Of a stretch of 64,000 bases of DNA, positions 1-9,690 are shown piece after piece (within the stretch, counting starts at the first letter, position 1; the number at the start of each line of letters is the position of its first letter). Position numbers and translations under genes: made by a program. This DNA comes from Halichondria panicea (lineage: Eukaryota > Porifera > Demospongiae > Suberitida > Halichondriidae), in the NCBI RefSeq assembly GCF_963675165.1, contig NC_087383.1, forward strand, positions 1,093,399-1,157,398, in the 5' to 3' direction. Under the pieces are notes generated by a model, which was given only the letters and a program-made list of their open reading frames with translations, ran no database searches and had not been told where the DNA came from.

Positions 1-68
1 GGATTGGTCAGTTATCAATTATAGGAATTCACATTACTTTCCGAATACATGATATATAGTTATTATTA

Positions 69-420
69 TGCCTCGGTGCACATGCGCAAACAAGGTATAT
101 ACGGTAGTGTGTTTATGTGTGTGTGTGTGTGTAGACTGCTACAGCTGCTCAAGGATGAATGAAATGCAAGTAAGAGTTTTTATAGGCTCTTATGTCATAT
201 TTTATTCGTGGATTTGCAAAATAAAGCTTTGTTCTCAAGTTATGCCTAGTTTTGCTTACTTGGAATGCCATTGCAGCCTTTTCAGAAGAGCACGTAGCCA
301 AACTTGTTTACCGAGTGTTGCTACTCTACTTAGTAGTTAGCTCTATACTAGAACGCTAGCTATTGGTAGCTGCAAGAGTGAGAAGAGAGCTGCAAGGCTC
401 TGCTGATGCAGCCCTTAATT
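69..420 (+). repeat. Dispersed repeat, TGCCTCGGTG family
   Basis: The element starts with TGCCTCGGTG, contains a palindromic TGCACATGCGCA-like core and a GT run, then the phrases CTACAGCTGCTCAA and AGCTGCAAGAGTGAGAA. Related shorter copies lie at about 3790-3915, 7492-7735, 14323-14420, 17205-17420 and 21400-21500. Those near 3790, 14323 and 21400 occupy the same place in the three tandem units, so they were inserted before the duplications. Confidence 0.6.
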
Positions 421-863
421 TTAGACTTGAACTTTGGCATCTATCATTTTTAACAACAATCATGGTCGATCATTACCCACTCTTTGAGTTTGCATGCAGC
501 AAATAAATGTTCATCATGTGTATAAAAGCTATTTGGGTCATTCCCAATTCAACGAAATTTAAAACGTGACTGACTGCTGTTAGTAACTTTCTAACCATTA
601 ACATTCAAGACTAAGAATGTATATATCATCTTGTTGCCTAAGAAATTCCGCATCATTTGGCATGTTATATGGCTTCACTCGATAAAGTTTGGGTATTACA
701 TCTAATTAGTGTAAAGTCTGGCTTCTCAAAAAGCACTGTTTTTTTTTCTGTACAGGTACATTGTATTAGTATTATCATTATTATTACATTGTATTATTAG
801 ATTGTATTATCAGATATAATTATATTATCATTATTATTATTATTATTGTATTAGATATGGTGT

Positions 864-1070
864 ACCGTATAGCGCTTAATTTTCGCGGATTTCGTGGGTT
901 AGCAATCCTACACGAAAATTAAGTCCACGAAAATTGTTCTTTAATTAGAATTATCTGCTATAACGTGCAAATATTTAAAGGCGTGGCTTCTGGTAAGCAT
1001 GCAGTCTTTCCGCGAACATTGTGCCACGAAATATAAGTGCCTCGAAAATTTCATGCTGTACGATATTGTA
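864..1070. mobile_element. MITE-like element (copy also in DHX34 intron 9)
   Basis: The ends are imperfect inverted repeats: the left end contains GCTTAATTTTCGCGG and the right end contains AAATATAAGTGCCTCGAAAA. The inner phrases TTAGCAATCCTACA and AAAGGCGTGGCTTC recur in the second copy at about 43294-43501. No coding capacity is visible. Confidence 0.55.
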
Positions 1071-1467
1071 TTAGATATAGTACATTGTATTATCACCCCT
1101 CAGATCGACTGTATAGTGTCCCGGCCTATAACGTAAGATTGTGAAAGGGTGATATACATGTACAGTAGTATATAAGATATAGTATATTGATAATTATTAA
1201 TAGTATGGCTAAGAGTGCAATATGGGATTAATAGCACGAGTAACAAGCATGGTGAAGGTCAGTGGAGGATAAGAGACACCTGAGCAAATTGCACTAAGCG
1301 GCTCATACCAGAGATAATGGGGTCACTGATTGATTGCAGCCTACCATGCCATTTATGCACATTGTCATTAGCAAGGCACATATTTTCTAATTGTACTGCA
1401 TTAAAATTAATTGACGGTCAGTGGAGGATAGAGACACCTGAGCAGATATACATTGTATTAGATATAG

Positions 1468-1475
1468 TATAAAAG
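1468..1475 (+). promoter_or_regulatory. TATA box of DRE-TIM gene copy 1
   Basis: TATAAAAG lies 49 bp upstream of the ATG at 1524, which implies a very short 5' UTR. The aligned position is TATTAAAG in copies 2 and 4 (about 9643 and 19130), and the segment is deleted before copy 3. Copy 1 therefore has the best-matching core promoter of the four. Confidence 0.5.
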
Positions 1476-1523
1476 TGGAGTGATTATTGTTAAAGACTGC
1501 ATTTCTGCTGCTGTGCACATGCA

Positions 1524-3206
1524 ATGTATCAAGAAGAGCTGGAACACATGAAGGCTGCCATTGCAGATGAAGGAAAGAAGAGACACACACTCCAAAACCT
1601 CGACTGCTTTGTACTAGACAATTCCATAAGAGAGAGCACTGTAGGCCAATTGCGCGGTCACACCATCGAGAACAAATGGAAAATCTACAATGAAGTGAAG
1701 AAATGCGGCTTTAAGAACATCGTAGTCGCGGCTTTCTCACATATGACACGAGTTGATGACACGTTCATCAAAGAGCTGATGGAAAATGGTGAAGATCCAA
1801 GCACACTCTATGCATTCTCTGAAGTCACAGCAGGCATTTCGAAAGGAGTGATCGACAAAGAAACCGTACCAGTTGGTTTAGCTAAGATGAAAGAACATGG
1901 GCTAATAAACCCAATCATTGAAGTCGATCTTGCCAACACATCTGTCAATTGGGAGTCATGTTCAGTGAAAGATATTTGCGATTTGGTCATAAAATGGATT
2001 GAATGGTCTCGTACTAATCTTTCAAAGGATTCCAAAACATTCATCAACTTTAGGGATTTCCCGATAGCAATGACTCAAGTGCCAGAACGTGTGCTCGCTG
2101 CAGTTGACTACTTTGCATCCCTGCTACAGGAGAAACGATTGCTGGGTATCATTTTTGAGGAACCCACTGGAGACTACTTACCGGAAGAAGTTGGAGCATG
2201 GACGACTGCTGTACGAAAAGTGATGAATGCCAGGAAATGGAATGACGGGCTTTTGCTGGTTCACGTGCACAAGAAGTGGGGACTGGCTGAAACTGTACAA
2301 CTGGAGAGTTTATGCTGTGGAGCTGATGGTATTTGGGCCAGTCTAGCTGAAGAGGGAGCAGCCATGGGCCATGCTTGCTCATCCATCACCTTGATGAATC
2401 TAATTCGAATGGGGAACAAGAAAGTACTTGAGCGATATAACTGCACTCATCTGCGAAAAGCTGCAATAGCTGTTACTAATATCACTACCGGTGATGACCC
2501 TCACTCCAAGCAGGTGGTGTACGGGGAGAGAGCTTTAGATATTAGCTTTGATTTTGGCAGCATTGCTGGGGGCCTTGTGGGAAAAGGTGAATTCGATATT
2601 GCGGAATTCTTTGGTGAGAAGCCACCGGTTAGGATCAGCACACTTGCTTCAACTGCCATGATTATCACTCGGCTTAATGAGTTGTTTGGAAGCAATCCAC
2701 AATTCAACGAGCAGATCGCTGAAAAGATGAAAGAAGTTATGCTAGAAGATCTCCGTAGCAACAGGAAGGAAGAATACATGAGTGAAGCAGGCCTGGGTGT
2801 GTTGTTTGATCGATCTGGAGGAGAACTAACGAAGAAGATGGGAGATGTAATCGCTGACATGGAAGCAGGAACAGATCTTGAGAAACGCCTCGTTATGGAA
2901 GTTAAAGAGAGGTGGGACACATGGGACCTTCAAGATGAGGTACAGGGGGATGATGCCCTGCAGTTTGACTCATTCTACAATGGCTTCATGGCACCCTACT
3001 TTGGTTGTTTCAAATGCGATGATACTATGGCAGGACTAAAGGCAATAGACATGGATAATGATGGGTTAGTCGATTGGAACGAATTCCTTGTCTATCTGAA
3101 GTGGGCTATTCACGAATATGACATCAAAACTGCTGATGAGCTGTTGTCGATCACATTTCGTAAAGGAATTATTCCTGCCATGCGTGATGAACTACAACAG
3201 TCTTAA
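1524..3206 (+). CDS. DRE-TIM (HMGL-like) protein with C-terminal EF-hand, copy 1 (alpha subtype)
   Basis: This is a 560-residue intronless ORF. Residues about 25-300 look like a DRE-TIM barrel of the HMG-CoA lyase, isopropylmalate synthase and pyruvate carboxyltransferase superfamily. The first-strand motif is D32-N-S-I-R36-E37, where the family has D-x-T-L-R-(D/E). The metal-binding HxH is H247/H249 in VHVHKKWGLAE, matching the family pattern HxHxxxGxA. Near residue 509 a canonical EF-hand loop, DMDNDGLVDWNE, has acidic residues at positions 1, 3, 5 and 12 and glycine at 6. No signal peptide or membrane segment is visible. The substrate is unknown; a C-C bond lyase or acyltransferase possibly tuned by calcium is an inference. 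The start is the ATG of MYQEEL, the same in all copies. This is the first of four copies and is followed by POLG 3' exons. Confidence 0.85.
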   Translation: MYQEELEHMKAAIADEGKKRHTLQNLDCFVLDNSIRESTVGQLRGHTIENKWKIYNEVKKCGFKNIVVAAFSHMTRVDDTFIKELMENGEDPSTLYAFSEVTAGISKGVIDKETVPVGLAKMKEHGLINPIIEVDLANTSVNWESCSVKDICDLVIKWIEWSRTNLSKDSKTFINFRDFPIAMTQVPERVLAAVDYFASLLQEKRLLGIIFEEPTGDYLPEEVGAWTTAVRKVMNARKWNDGLLLVHVHKKWGLAETVQLESLCCGADGIWASLAEEGAAMGHACSSITLMNLIRMGNKKVLERYNCTHLRKAAIAVTNITTGDDPHSKQVVYGERALDISFDFGSIAGGLVGKGEFDIAEFFGEKPPVRISTLASTAMIITRLNELFGSNPQFNEQIAEKMKEVMLEDLRSNRKEEYMSEAGLGVLFDRSGGELTKKMGDVIADMEAGTDLEKRLVMEVKERWDTWDLQDEVQGDDALQFDSFYNGFMAPYFGCFKCDDTMAGLKAIDMDNDGLVDWNEFLVYLKWAIHEYDIKTADELLSITFRKGIIPAMRDELQQS

Positions 3207-4012
3207 AAAATTGCTCTCTGGAACACATAATTAGTAGCTTAATTAGATCTATAGTAATGTTAACATACTATTTGTAGTGTGAACTTATAGCAACACAATT
3301 ATAATTACTCCAACGGTTCTCTTTGTACCTTGTGTAATTAATTAATGTTTATAATTATTTGACTACGCCAAAACATCATTATAATTATATGCAATTAGCT
3401 ATATGATACCCAGACAGATGTAATAGTCATCAGTTTCAATGTTTACACAAGTATATACAATATGCACAGTGTCGCGTTATAGGCCCATCACCTCATAAGT
3501 GCATGCACTGACATATAATAGGACTCAGGTGAAAAGGACACTCGTTCCACTCTCAGCAACCAGGGTTGTAGTCACACCAGCTAGCTGAAAGTGATGGGGC
3601 ATGGAGTGTTACAATGATTACCAATATCAGTAACATTGAAAGAAGCGCAGTTGTACAATTTGTAAACAGAAGCCTTATTAATGCTGTACGGCACAACATT
3701 TTAATAATGTTAAAAAAACCTCAAGTTTAGCTATACATAGCTGATATAATTATCGCCTTTAAAAACAGGACTACTATAGGCATAAATTATGCCTCGGTGT
3801 GCGCATGCACAAGCGAGGTATACGGTATAGCGTGTTTGTGTGTCTGTCTGTGTAGATTGCTACAGCTGTTCAATCTGTTTTAAATACAAGTAAGAGCGCT
3901 TCCATAGTTCTAGTCACGGATTTCGTTTTTTGGATTTTGATTCTGCTTTCATAGTGTTGTTGTTAAGAATCATAAAGCTGGAAGTTCATATATACCCTCT
4001 CAATGGTTGCAG
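3207..4012. other. Spacer between DRE-TIM copy 1 and POLG exons
   Basis: No gene is seen. The stretch is AT-rich and about 90 percent like 13741-14594, the same place in unit 2. It contains the TGCCTCGGTG repeat near 3790. If DRE-TIM is nested in POLG, this is POLG intron sequence. Confidence 0.5.
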
Positions 4013-5774
4013 GTACAAGCTGAGCAAAAAGGGTCAGAGTGTGGCAGGGGACATGGATCTGCCTCTGGTGGACAGCTGTCTAGTCTCCCACGACAACTGG
4101 AAGCTAATCTGTGACGTGCATGGATACCACAGGTATACACGACTACCCAGCATCAGATTACCCTAATTAGCCTTGTATGTACATGTACGTGTGCACTCAG
4201 AATTGGAATGTTCATGTAGCTATTATTATAATAGTTATCGCCTCTTGATCACCATTTTTTAAAGACGGCGATGCATGTACATGTATTTTAGCAGATCGTG
4301 CCATGCAGTAACTACCACCCTGGCCTCCTAGTTGTCGACCTAGCATTATGATTATTTTCATTGCCCCCCCCCTTCTCTTTCCTCCCTCCAGTGCCAGTAA
4401 GATGCTCTCCTCCCGAGTGTGGTACGGTGGTAGTGAGTCTCACCTGTTCAACAAGCTGGAGAGTATTGCCCTCTCTGACCATCCCTCCACCCCCGTACTG
4501 GCCGCCTCCCTCACAAGAGCACTCGAGAAACAACACGTCGGAAATCAGGTGACTAAATATTGCATCTTATTTAGCTATTGAAACATTAAAGCTGTATAGA
4601 AGAATTTTACAAGCAAGGAACTACTGTACACTAGCTCTGTATGCAGTAAATTATTTGATCTATATTGTACTACGCAACTTTATTTGTATTTTGTCTATTT
4701 TCTTGGCTCTCGATTAGTATTATTTCTGCTATTCCCCGCTCTCACACGCACACAACAGTTCCAGCCCAGTCGAGTGAACTGGGTGGTCCAGTCGTCAGCC
4801 GTCGACTATCTCCATCTTCTCCTCGTCTCTTGTCAATGGATGTTTCGATGCTTCAACATCTCCGGCCGTTTCTGCATCAGCATCCATGATGAGGTAACTA
4901 TAGGTCATACACACATGTACACATGTACTGCTCAAGTCGTACTATGTATAGCTAGCTATACACATATAATATGACATTATGTGTATAATATTTTCCATAT
5001 CTTTCATATTAGCATGAAATTTAGAAATCAGAAGTTAGGCCACTAGAACTATGACTGTCTGAAGCTGCTGTATAATTATATGCTAATTGTACATACATGT
5101 GTGTGTATTAACGACACTCCCCCCACACGCAGGTACGCTATCTAGTAAAGAGTGAGGACCGGTACAGAGCAGGCCTAGCTCTCCAGTACGCCAACCTGTA
5201 CACCAGAGCTATGTTCTCACACAAGCTGGGACTTCAAGACCTACCAATGGTACACGATTATCCGGCCGCTATTGATAATTTTTGTAGTGTACGGTACTTT
5301 CGTAATTGTACGTGTAATTCATGACTGTGTTATTAGGAAAGGGGCGTGTAAAATGTGTGTGTGGCTTATTATTACCCCACCCCCTCTCTCCCTTGCAGTC
5401 TGTGGCGTTCTTCAGTGGTGTGGATGTGGACAGAGTACTTAGGAAGGAGGCCACCCTCGATTGCAAGACGCCCTCCAACCCTCTCGGCATGGAAAAAGGA
5501 CACGGCATCCCCAATGGTAACGACACATGCACGAGTATAAATCAAGCTATATATGGTACAAAGAGTTAAAAGTGCATATTTCCATCCTATAATTATACAA
5601 TACCTTAAATTGGTTGATACTTCTCATAAAGACCCCACGAAATATGCTGAGTTAGCACTCCTACTTCATTCCTATACTTATTATTTATTCATGTTATGTT
5701 TTTACCACTCTCCAGGTGAGGTGCTGGATATCTATCAACTGATTGACAAGACAAACGGACAATTAATTAAATAA
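4013..5774 (+). CDS. POLG: DNA polymerase gamma catalytic subunit, last six exons (unit 1, partial)
   Basis: Six exons join in frame: 4013-4132, 4392-4548, 4759-4893, 5133-5249, 5399-5516 and 5716-5774, giving about 235 residues to a TAA. The protein matches the C-terminal part of the mitochondrial replicative polymerase: [29 protein letters not shown], the catalytic motif C SIHDE (end of exon 3), [58 protein letters not shown] and [12 protein letters not shown]. The exonuclease domain, linker and motifs A and B are absent. All splice sites are GT-AG. The upstream exons would lie left of the window, with DRE-TIM copy 1 inside the intervening intron. Unit 1 is the best candidate for the working 3' end, because units 2 and 3 have broken upstream exons; this is an inference. 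Confidence 0.8.
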
Positions 5775-5881
5775 TTTGTGTTTTATTTTTGTGGTATCAA
5801 AGACTGTCACATTGTATCATTTTTTATGCTCGTAAAATGATTAACAATAATTTATTGACAGTCAGGACATATTAAAGTGAT

Positions 5882-5981
5882 CGTTGGCAATTTCTTTCTT
5901 TACTGCCTCCACCCCGCGCTGACAGCTGCCGACAATACTCTACTTCCGTCTATCCATCACACTCTCCGCCATTGCCTTCAC
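5882..5981 (-). pseudogene. ARL15: Relic of ARL15 last exon (unit 1)
   Basis: Read on the minus strand from 5981 after a CAG acceptor, the sequence gives VKAMAESVMDRRK and then a TAG in place of the tryptophan codon found in the intact gene. It goes on as SIVGSCQRGVEAVKKEIAN. The rest of ARL15 is missing. The same nonsense change is found in unit 2, so units 1 and 2 share an ancestor that excludes unit 3. Confidence 0.75.
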
Positions 5982-6157
5982 CTGCATACACGGGGGAGTT
6001 ATTGTTTACCACTAATTTGTGCTAATTATAACTGTAGCTATAAATGAGTATAATACGCCCACGCACTACTTCCGGTCTGACATCTCTACTGTAGCCACAA
6101 TCACAGCTTTTGCTATTTTTAAATCCTCAATCTCAATTCAACTGACACACATTGGCC

Positions 6158-6985
6158 TTTTCTTATGGAAAGCCACCTGGGTCAAAAATAGAGTATCAGC
6201 ATCAAGGGCCAGACTGTTAGCAATCAGTGATTCCAGGAAATCATGTACTAGCAATCAGTGATTCCAGGAAATCGATCCAGCAATCAGTGATTCTAGGAAA
6301 TGGATAGGCCTGCAATTGATTACCAGTACAGTACTGTGATCCTGTAATCGATGCACACCCGCAGTGGCTAGTGATGTCGCAATGCTTGCAGCTTTGCAGT
6401 CACGTGACCCATTGCCAAAGTCAGATGTTGACAGGATACTACTTTTAACACAGAAATCCCTTCCTGCAGCTTTTTTGCTTGGTCTTCTGTGAAGGACATA
6501 GTTGTTGTAGGGAGCAACTGCCACGTGGCCGTGGCTTGTCTTGCAATAACTTTGTCATGTGACTAGACTAATATGCCATGAGGCCCATGACTGGAGGAGC
6601 ACCGATTACCTGAAATCACTGGTTTGCTAGGGGTGCATGCATCAGTTACCTGGAATCAGTTGCTGGCGCATCGATTCACTAGGTCTAGATGTTGCAGGCC
6701 CCCACCCATTTCCTAGCATCACTGATTGCTAGTACATCGATTTCCTGGAATCACTGATTGCTAGTACATCGATTTCCTGGAATCATTGATTGCTAGTACA
6801 TCGATTTCCTGGAATCACTGATTGCTAGTACATCGATTTCCTGGAATCATTGATTGCTAGTACATCGATTTCCTGGAATCACTGATTGCTAGTACATGGA
6901 TTTCCTGGAATCACTGATTGCTGACAGTCTGGTCCTTGATGCTGATACTCTATTTTTGACCCAGGTGGCGTTCCATATTTTCTTA
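6158..6985. mobile_element. Foldback/MITE insertion with long inverted repeats and target duplication
   Basis: The element spans about 6166-6977 and is flanked by TTTTCTTA at 6158-6165 and 6978-6985. The sister unit near 16705 has the uninterrupted empty site with a single TTTTCTTA. The terminal inverted repeats are about 70 bp, starting with GGAAAGCCACCTGGGTC and its counterpart near 6972. Inside each arm are tandem copies of an approximately 32-bp unit containing AATCACTGATTGCTAGTACA (three inverted copies at 6210-6300, about seven at 6700-6920). An alternative reading is a 6-bp duplication with TATGG...CCATA ends. No transposase is encoded, so it is non-autonomous. Confidence 0.85.
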
Positions 6986-7244
6986 CTAAGGCCACACCAA
7001 ATTGATCTTATGTTTCACGGACTTTTAATCCAAAACAGACCAGGGTGGCAGGCAAAAAAAGAAAAAAATTGATGAATATCATTATTAAACCATAAACGGA
7101 GTCACAACACACCACAAAAAATCACTTTACACAACAAGGTAGTAATTTTAAATTTGGCAAATTTTGATGTTAAATTAAAGCTTCCTTGTCTAATAAAAGC
7201 GAAGCAAAAGCTAAAAAGCTTGAACTTACACGTTGGCAGCTAGC

Positions 7245-7414
7245 TAACTACACACGGCCTTTATTTGACTAAATTATGGTCGTTTCTATGGAGCAGGGAC
7301 ACCGTTCATCGAGCTGCTCCTACGGACGTTTAACCCCTCCCTCACTGCGGCAGAGGTAACGGAGAAAGCTGAGCTACCGGCTGTATATACATGATCCACC
7401 AAAGGAGTTAGAAT
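7245..7414 (+). pseudogene. POLG: POLG exon with polymerase motif B, broken (unit 2)
   Basis: In frame the exon reads [17 protein letters not shown] and [18 protein letters not shown], which matches helix O/motif B of family A polymerases and the following region of animal POLG. It ends with a GTAAGT donor after 7414, in phase with the POLG exon at 14595. One TGA lies just before NYGR, and a second lies within a 9-bp insertion near 7391, so this copy is dead. The 5' edge of the exon is approximate. Confidence 0.7.
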
Positions 7415-7899
7415 GTAAGTAGCCAATCGTGTAATGTGCTGTTCTAAGAACTCTGTGTGTGATTATGCCATGGTGTGTGTGTGTATAATTATAATTATGC
7501 GCAAGTGAGGTATACGGTACATTAGCCTCGATCCCAGGCCGCTCTTCCTCGAAGGCTTTTTGAGGCCTTGTGAAGGAGGCTAACGGTGTGTCTGTCTGTG
7601 TATAGAGTGTTACAGCTGCTCAATAATAAATGAAGTGCAAGTAAGAGCTTCTATATAGGCTAGTTGTTTGTTAGCTGCAAGAGTCAGAAAATAGCTGCAA
7701 AGCTGTATGCCAGAACAGCAGCCATTGTGAACTCTGACCTCTATGCAGCAATGTCATAACAATACTAAACTTCCTGTCATCATAGATCTATCCTTGAAAA
7801 TTGAAGATCATCTCTAGCCATTAGACTGCTGTTTCATTAAGCTTCTCTTCCATAACACTGTTTTACTCGTTGCTCTAAATTGTGTTTAATGTATATGGA

Positions 7900-8780
7900 A
7901 TTATGTACATGGAATTGTATTGTCACTGTCAACAATACTATAATTATTATACAATATACAAAGTAAACAAATGACATACACTGTAAACCAAGCTGATGTT
8001 GAGCAAGGCTCTGTGTTGAACTTGGGACATAGACATTGTTATGCAATAAGAAGAAAGAATATATTCAGTACATTAAAGATTCAAGTATAAATGTTACCCT
8101 AAGCTAAAGTTTGTGCACAAATTGATCTTGAAACCAATGGACAGCAGAAGTATTTCCAGCCAGGAAGTACTTACATGGAATTGTATTGTCACTGTCAACA
8201 ATACTATAACTATTATACAATATACAAAGTAAACAAATGACATACACTGTAAACCAAGCTGATGTTGAGCAAGGCTCTGTGTTGAACTTGGGACATAGAC
8301 ATTGTTATGCAATAAGAAGAAAGAATATTCAAGATTCAAGTATAAATGTTACCCTAAGCTAAAGTTTGTGCACAAATTGATCTTGAAACCAATGGACAGC
8401 AGGAAGTATTTCTAGCCAGGAAGTACTTACATGGAATTGTATTGTCACTGTCAACAATACTATAATTATTATACAATATACAAAGTAAACAAATGACATA
8501 CACTGTAAACCAAGCTGATGTTGAGCAAGGCTCTGTGTTGAACTTGGGACATAGACATTGTTATGCAATAAGAAGAAAGAGTACATTCAAGATTCAAGTA
8601 TAAATGTTACACTAAGCTAAAGTTTGTGCACAAATTGATCTTGAAACCAATGGACAGCAGGGAGTATTTCCAGCCAGGAAGTTTGTGCACAAATTGATCT
8701 TGAAACCAATGGACAGCAGGGAGTATTTCCAGCCAGGAAGTTTGTGCACAAATTGATCTTGAAACCAATGGACAGCAGGA
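7900..8780. repeat. Tandem repeats of about 240 bp with nested 60-bp repeats
   Basis: Three head-to-tail copies of a unit of about 240 bp, with starts near 7905, 8170 and 8428, contain TGGAATTGTATTGTCACTGT and CAAGCTGATGTTGAGCAAGG. At 8620-8780 a sub-segment of about 60 bp, GTTTGTGCACAAATTGATCT onward, is repeated three times. The orthologous stretch of unit 3 (17620-18290) has only two copies. Confidence 0.8.
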
Positions 8781-8969
8781 AGTACTTCTGACCATTCTAC
8801 TGTGGGCATTGTATATAGAAGTGCATCCATGGTGGTCAGATATACTCCTATTCATGGCACTCAGCTTGTTGTACCTACCGGATTCTTGTGCATTAATTGT
8901 CTATATATAGAAGTGCATGGAAGTTGGATGCTCCCCTATTCATGCACCTAACCGGATAAAGTAGCCTTG

Positions 8970-9187
8970 TGCATTGTCTAGAATGTTTTGCGAGCATCAA
9001 ACATTTGCGAACTTTGCGATGGTTGATCAATTCGCAACAATAAAATCCGCAAAACCTAGATTATTACTAGTAAATACACACGATCCTTGCCAGAACGCAA
9101 TAGTTAGATCGCAAAGGGTCAACATTTCTGCTGATTTGGCTCATTTGCAAAGGTTTTTCATCCGCAAAACATTCTAGTAATACGGTA
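8970..9187. mobile_element. MITE with TCTAGAATGTTTTGCG terminal inverted repeats
   Basis: The left end TCTAGAATGTTTTGCG and the right end CGCAAAACATTCTAGT are inverted repeats. A near-identical copy sits at 18470-18681 in unit 3. A degenerate relative with the same right end is at about 42225-42390 in DHX34 intron 6. No coding capacity is visible. Confidence 0.65.
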
Positions 9188-9690
9188 TATAGAAGTGCGT
9201 AGGAATTGGATACTCCTATTTGTGCACTCCTACCCACACGTAATTTGATAGTTACGCAACTTTGTTAAACCGCACACGCCACATGATGATGTTATGCAGC
9301 TAGTTAAATTCCACTAGAACAAAACTTGATTAGTCCCTTCCCTTGTGTATGTAGGACTGCGTGGCCAGCGAGTCTACTGGACAACGTAGCCATTGTCTAG
9401 ATTGAACTGCAGAGATACTACTTTCAACCTTGACTACAACATTTCCTGGGCCATAAGTTTACTCAATTTTAAAACTTCAAATACCATTGGATTCCTTCCT
9501 TTCAACCTTGACCATAGAATTTCCGGGGCCAAACTCAACGTAAATAAACAAATAAACATGGTAATTATATAAGCACCATAGACTATAATAATATATAGTG
9601 TCCTTTAAACTGCCTGAACGTGATAAGTTAAGATTGTAACGGTATTAAAGTGGAGCAGTTTATTGTTAAGCTTAGTGTTGTGCACATGCA

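Larger units (their letters stand above)
1..1467. other. Gene-free flank with dispersed repeats
   Basis: I see no supported gene here. The stretch 69-420 is a dispersed repeat also found, in shorter form, near 3790, 7492, 14323, 17205 and 21400; it begins with the TGCCTCGGTG motif and contains a GT run. A second MITE-like element lies at about 864-1070. The stretch 750-860 is a simple ATT-rich run. Two direct repeats of a roughly 35-bp segment occur at about 1255-1295 and 1415-1445. No POLG exon could be found upstream of the first DRE-TIM gene within the window. Confidence 0.5.
5987..9640. other. Repeat-rich spacer of unit 2, upstream of DRE-TIM copy 2
   Basis: Apart from the foldback element, a POLG exon relic (7245-7414) and tandem repeats (about 7900-8780), which are listed separately, I see no gene. 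The unit junction between ARL15 intron 3 and POLG intron sequence lies at about 6105. A segment of about 54 bp at 6043-6097 is absent from the sister unit at 16645. Confidence 0.5.

Noticed and set aside
2501-2920. Minus-strand ORF of 139 codons, repeated in all DRE-TIM copies
   Set aside because: It is antisense to the conserved coding frame and explained by codon usage of the sense strand.
6255-6524. Minus-strand ORF of 89 codons within the foldback element
   Set aside because: It lies inside a non-autonomous inverted-repeat element, has no codon pattern and no similarity to a transposase that I can see.
7837-8855. Short minus-strand ORFs with repeated FVYFVYCIIIIVLL segments
   Set aside because: They are repeats of the 240-bp non-coding tandem unit; the hydrophobic runs come from AT-rich sequence.
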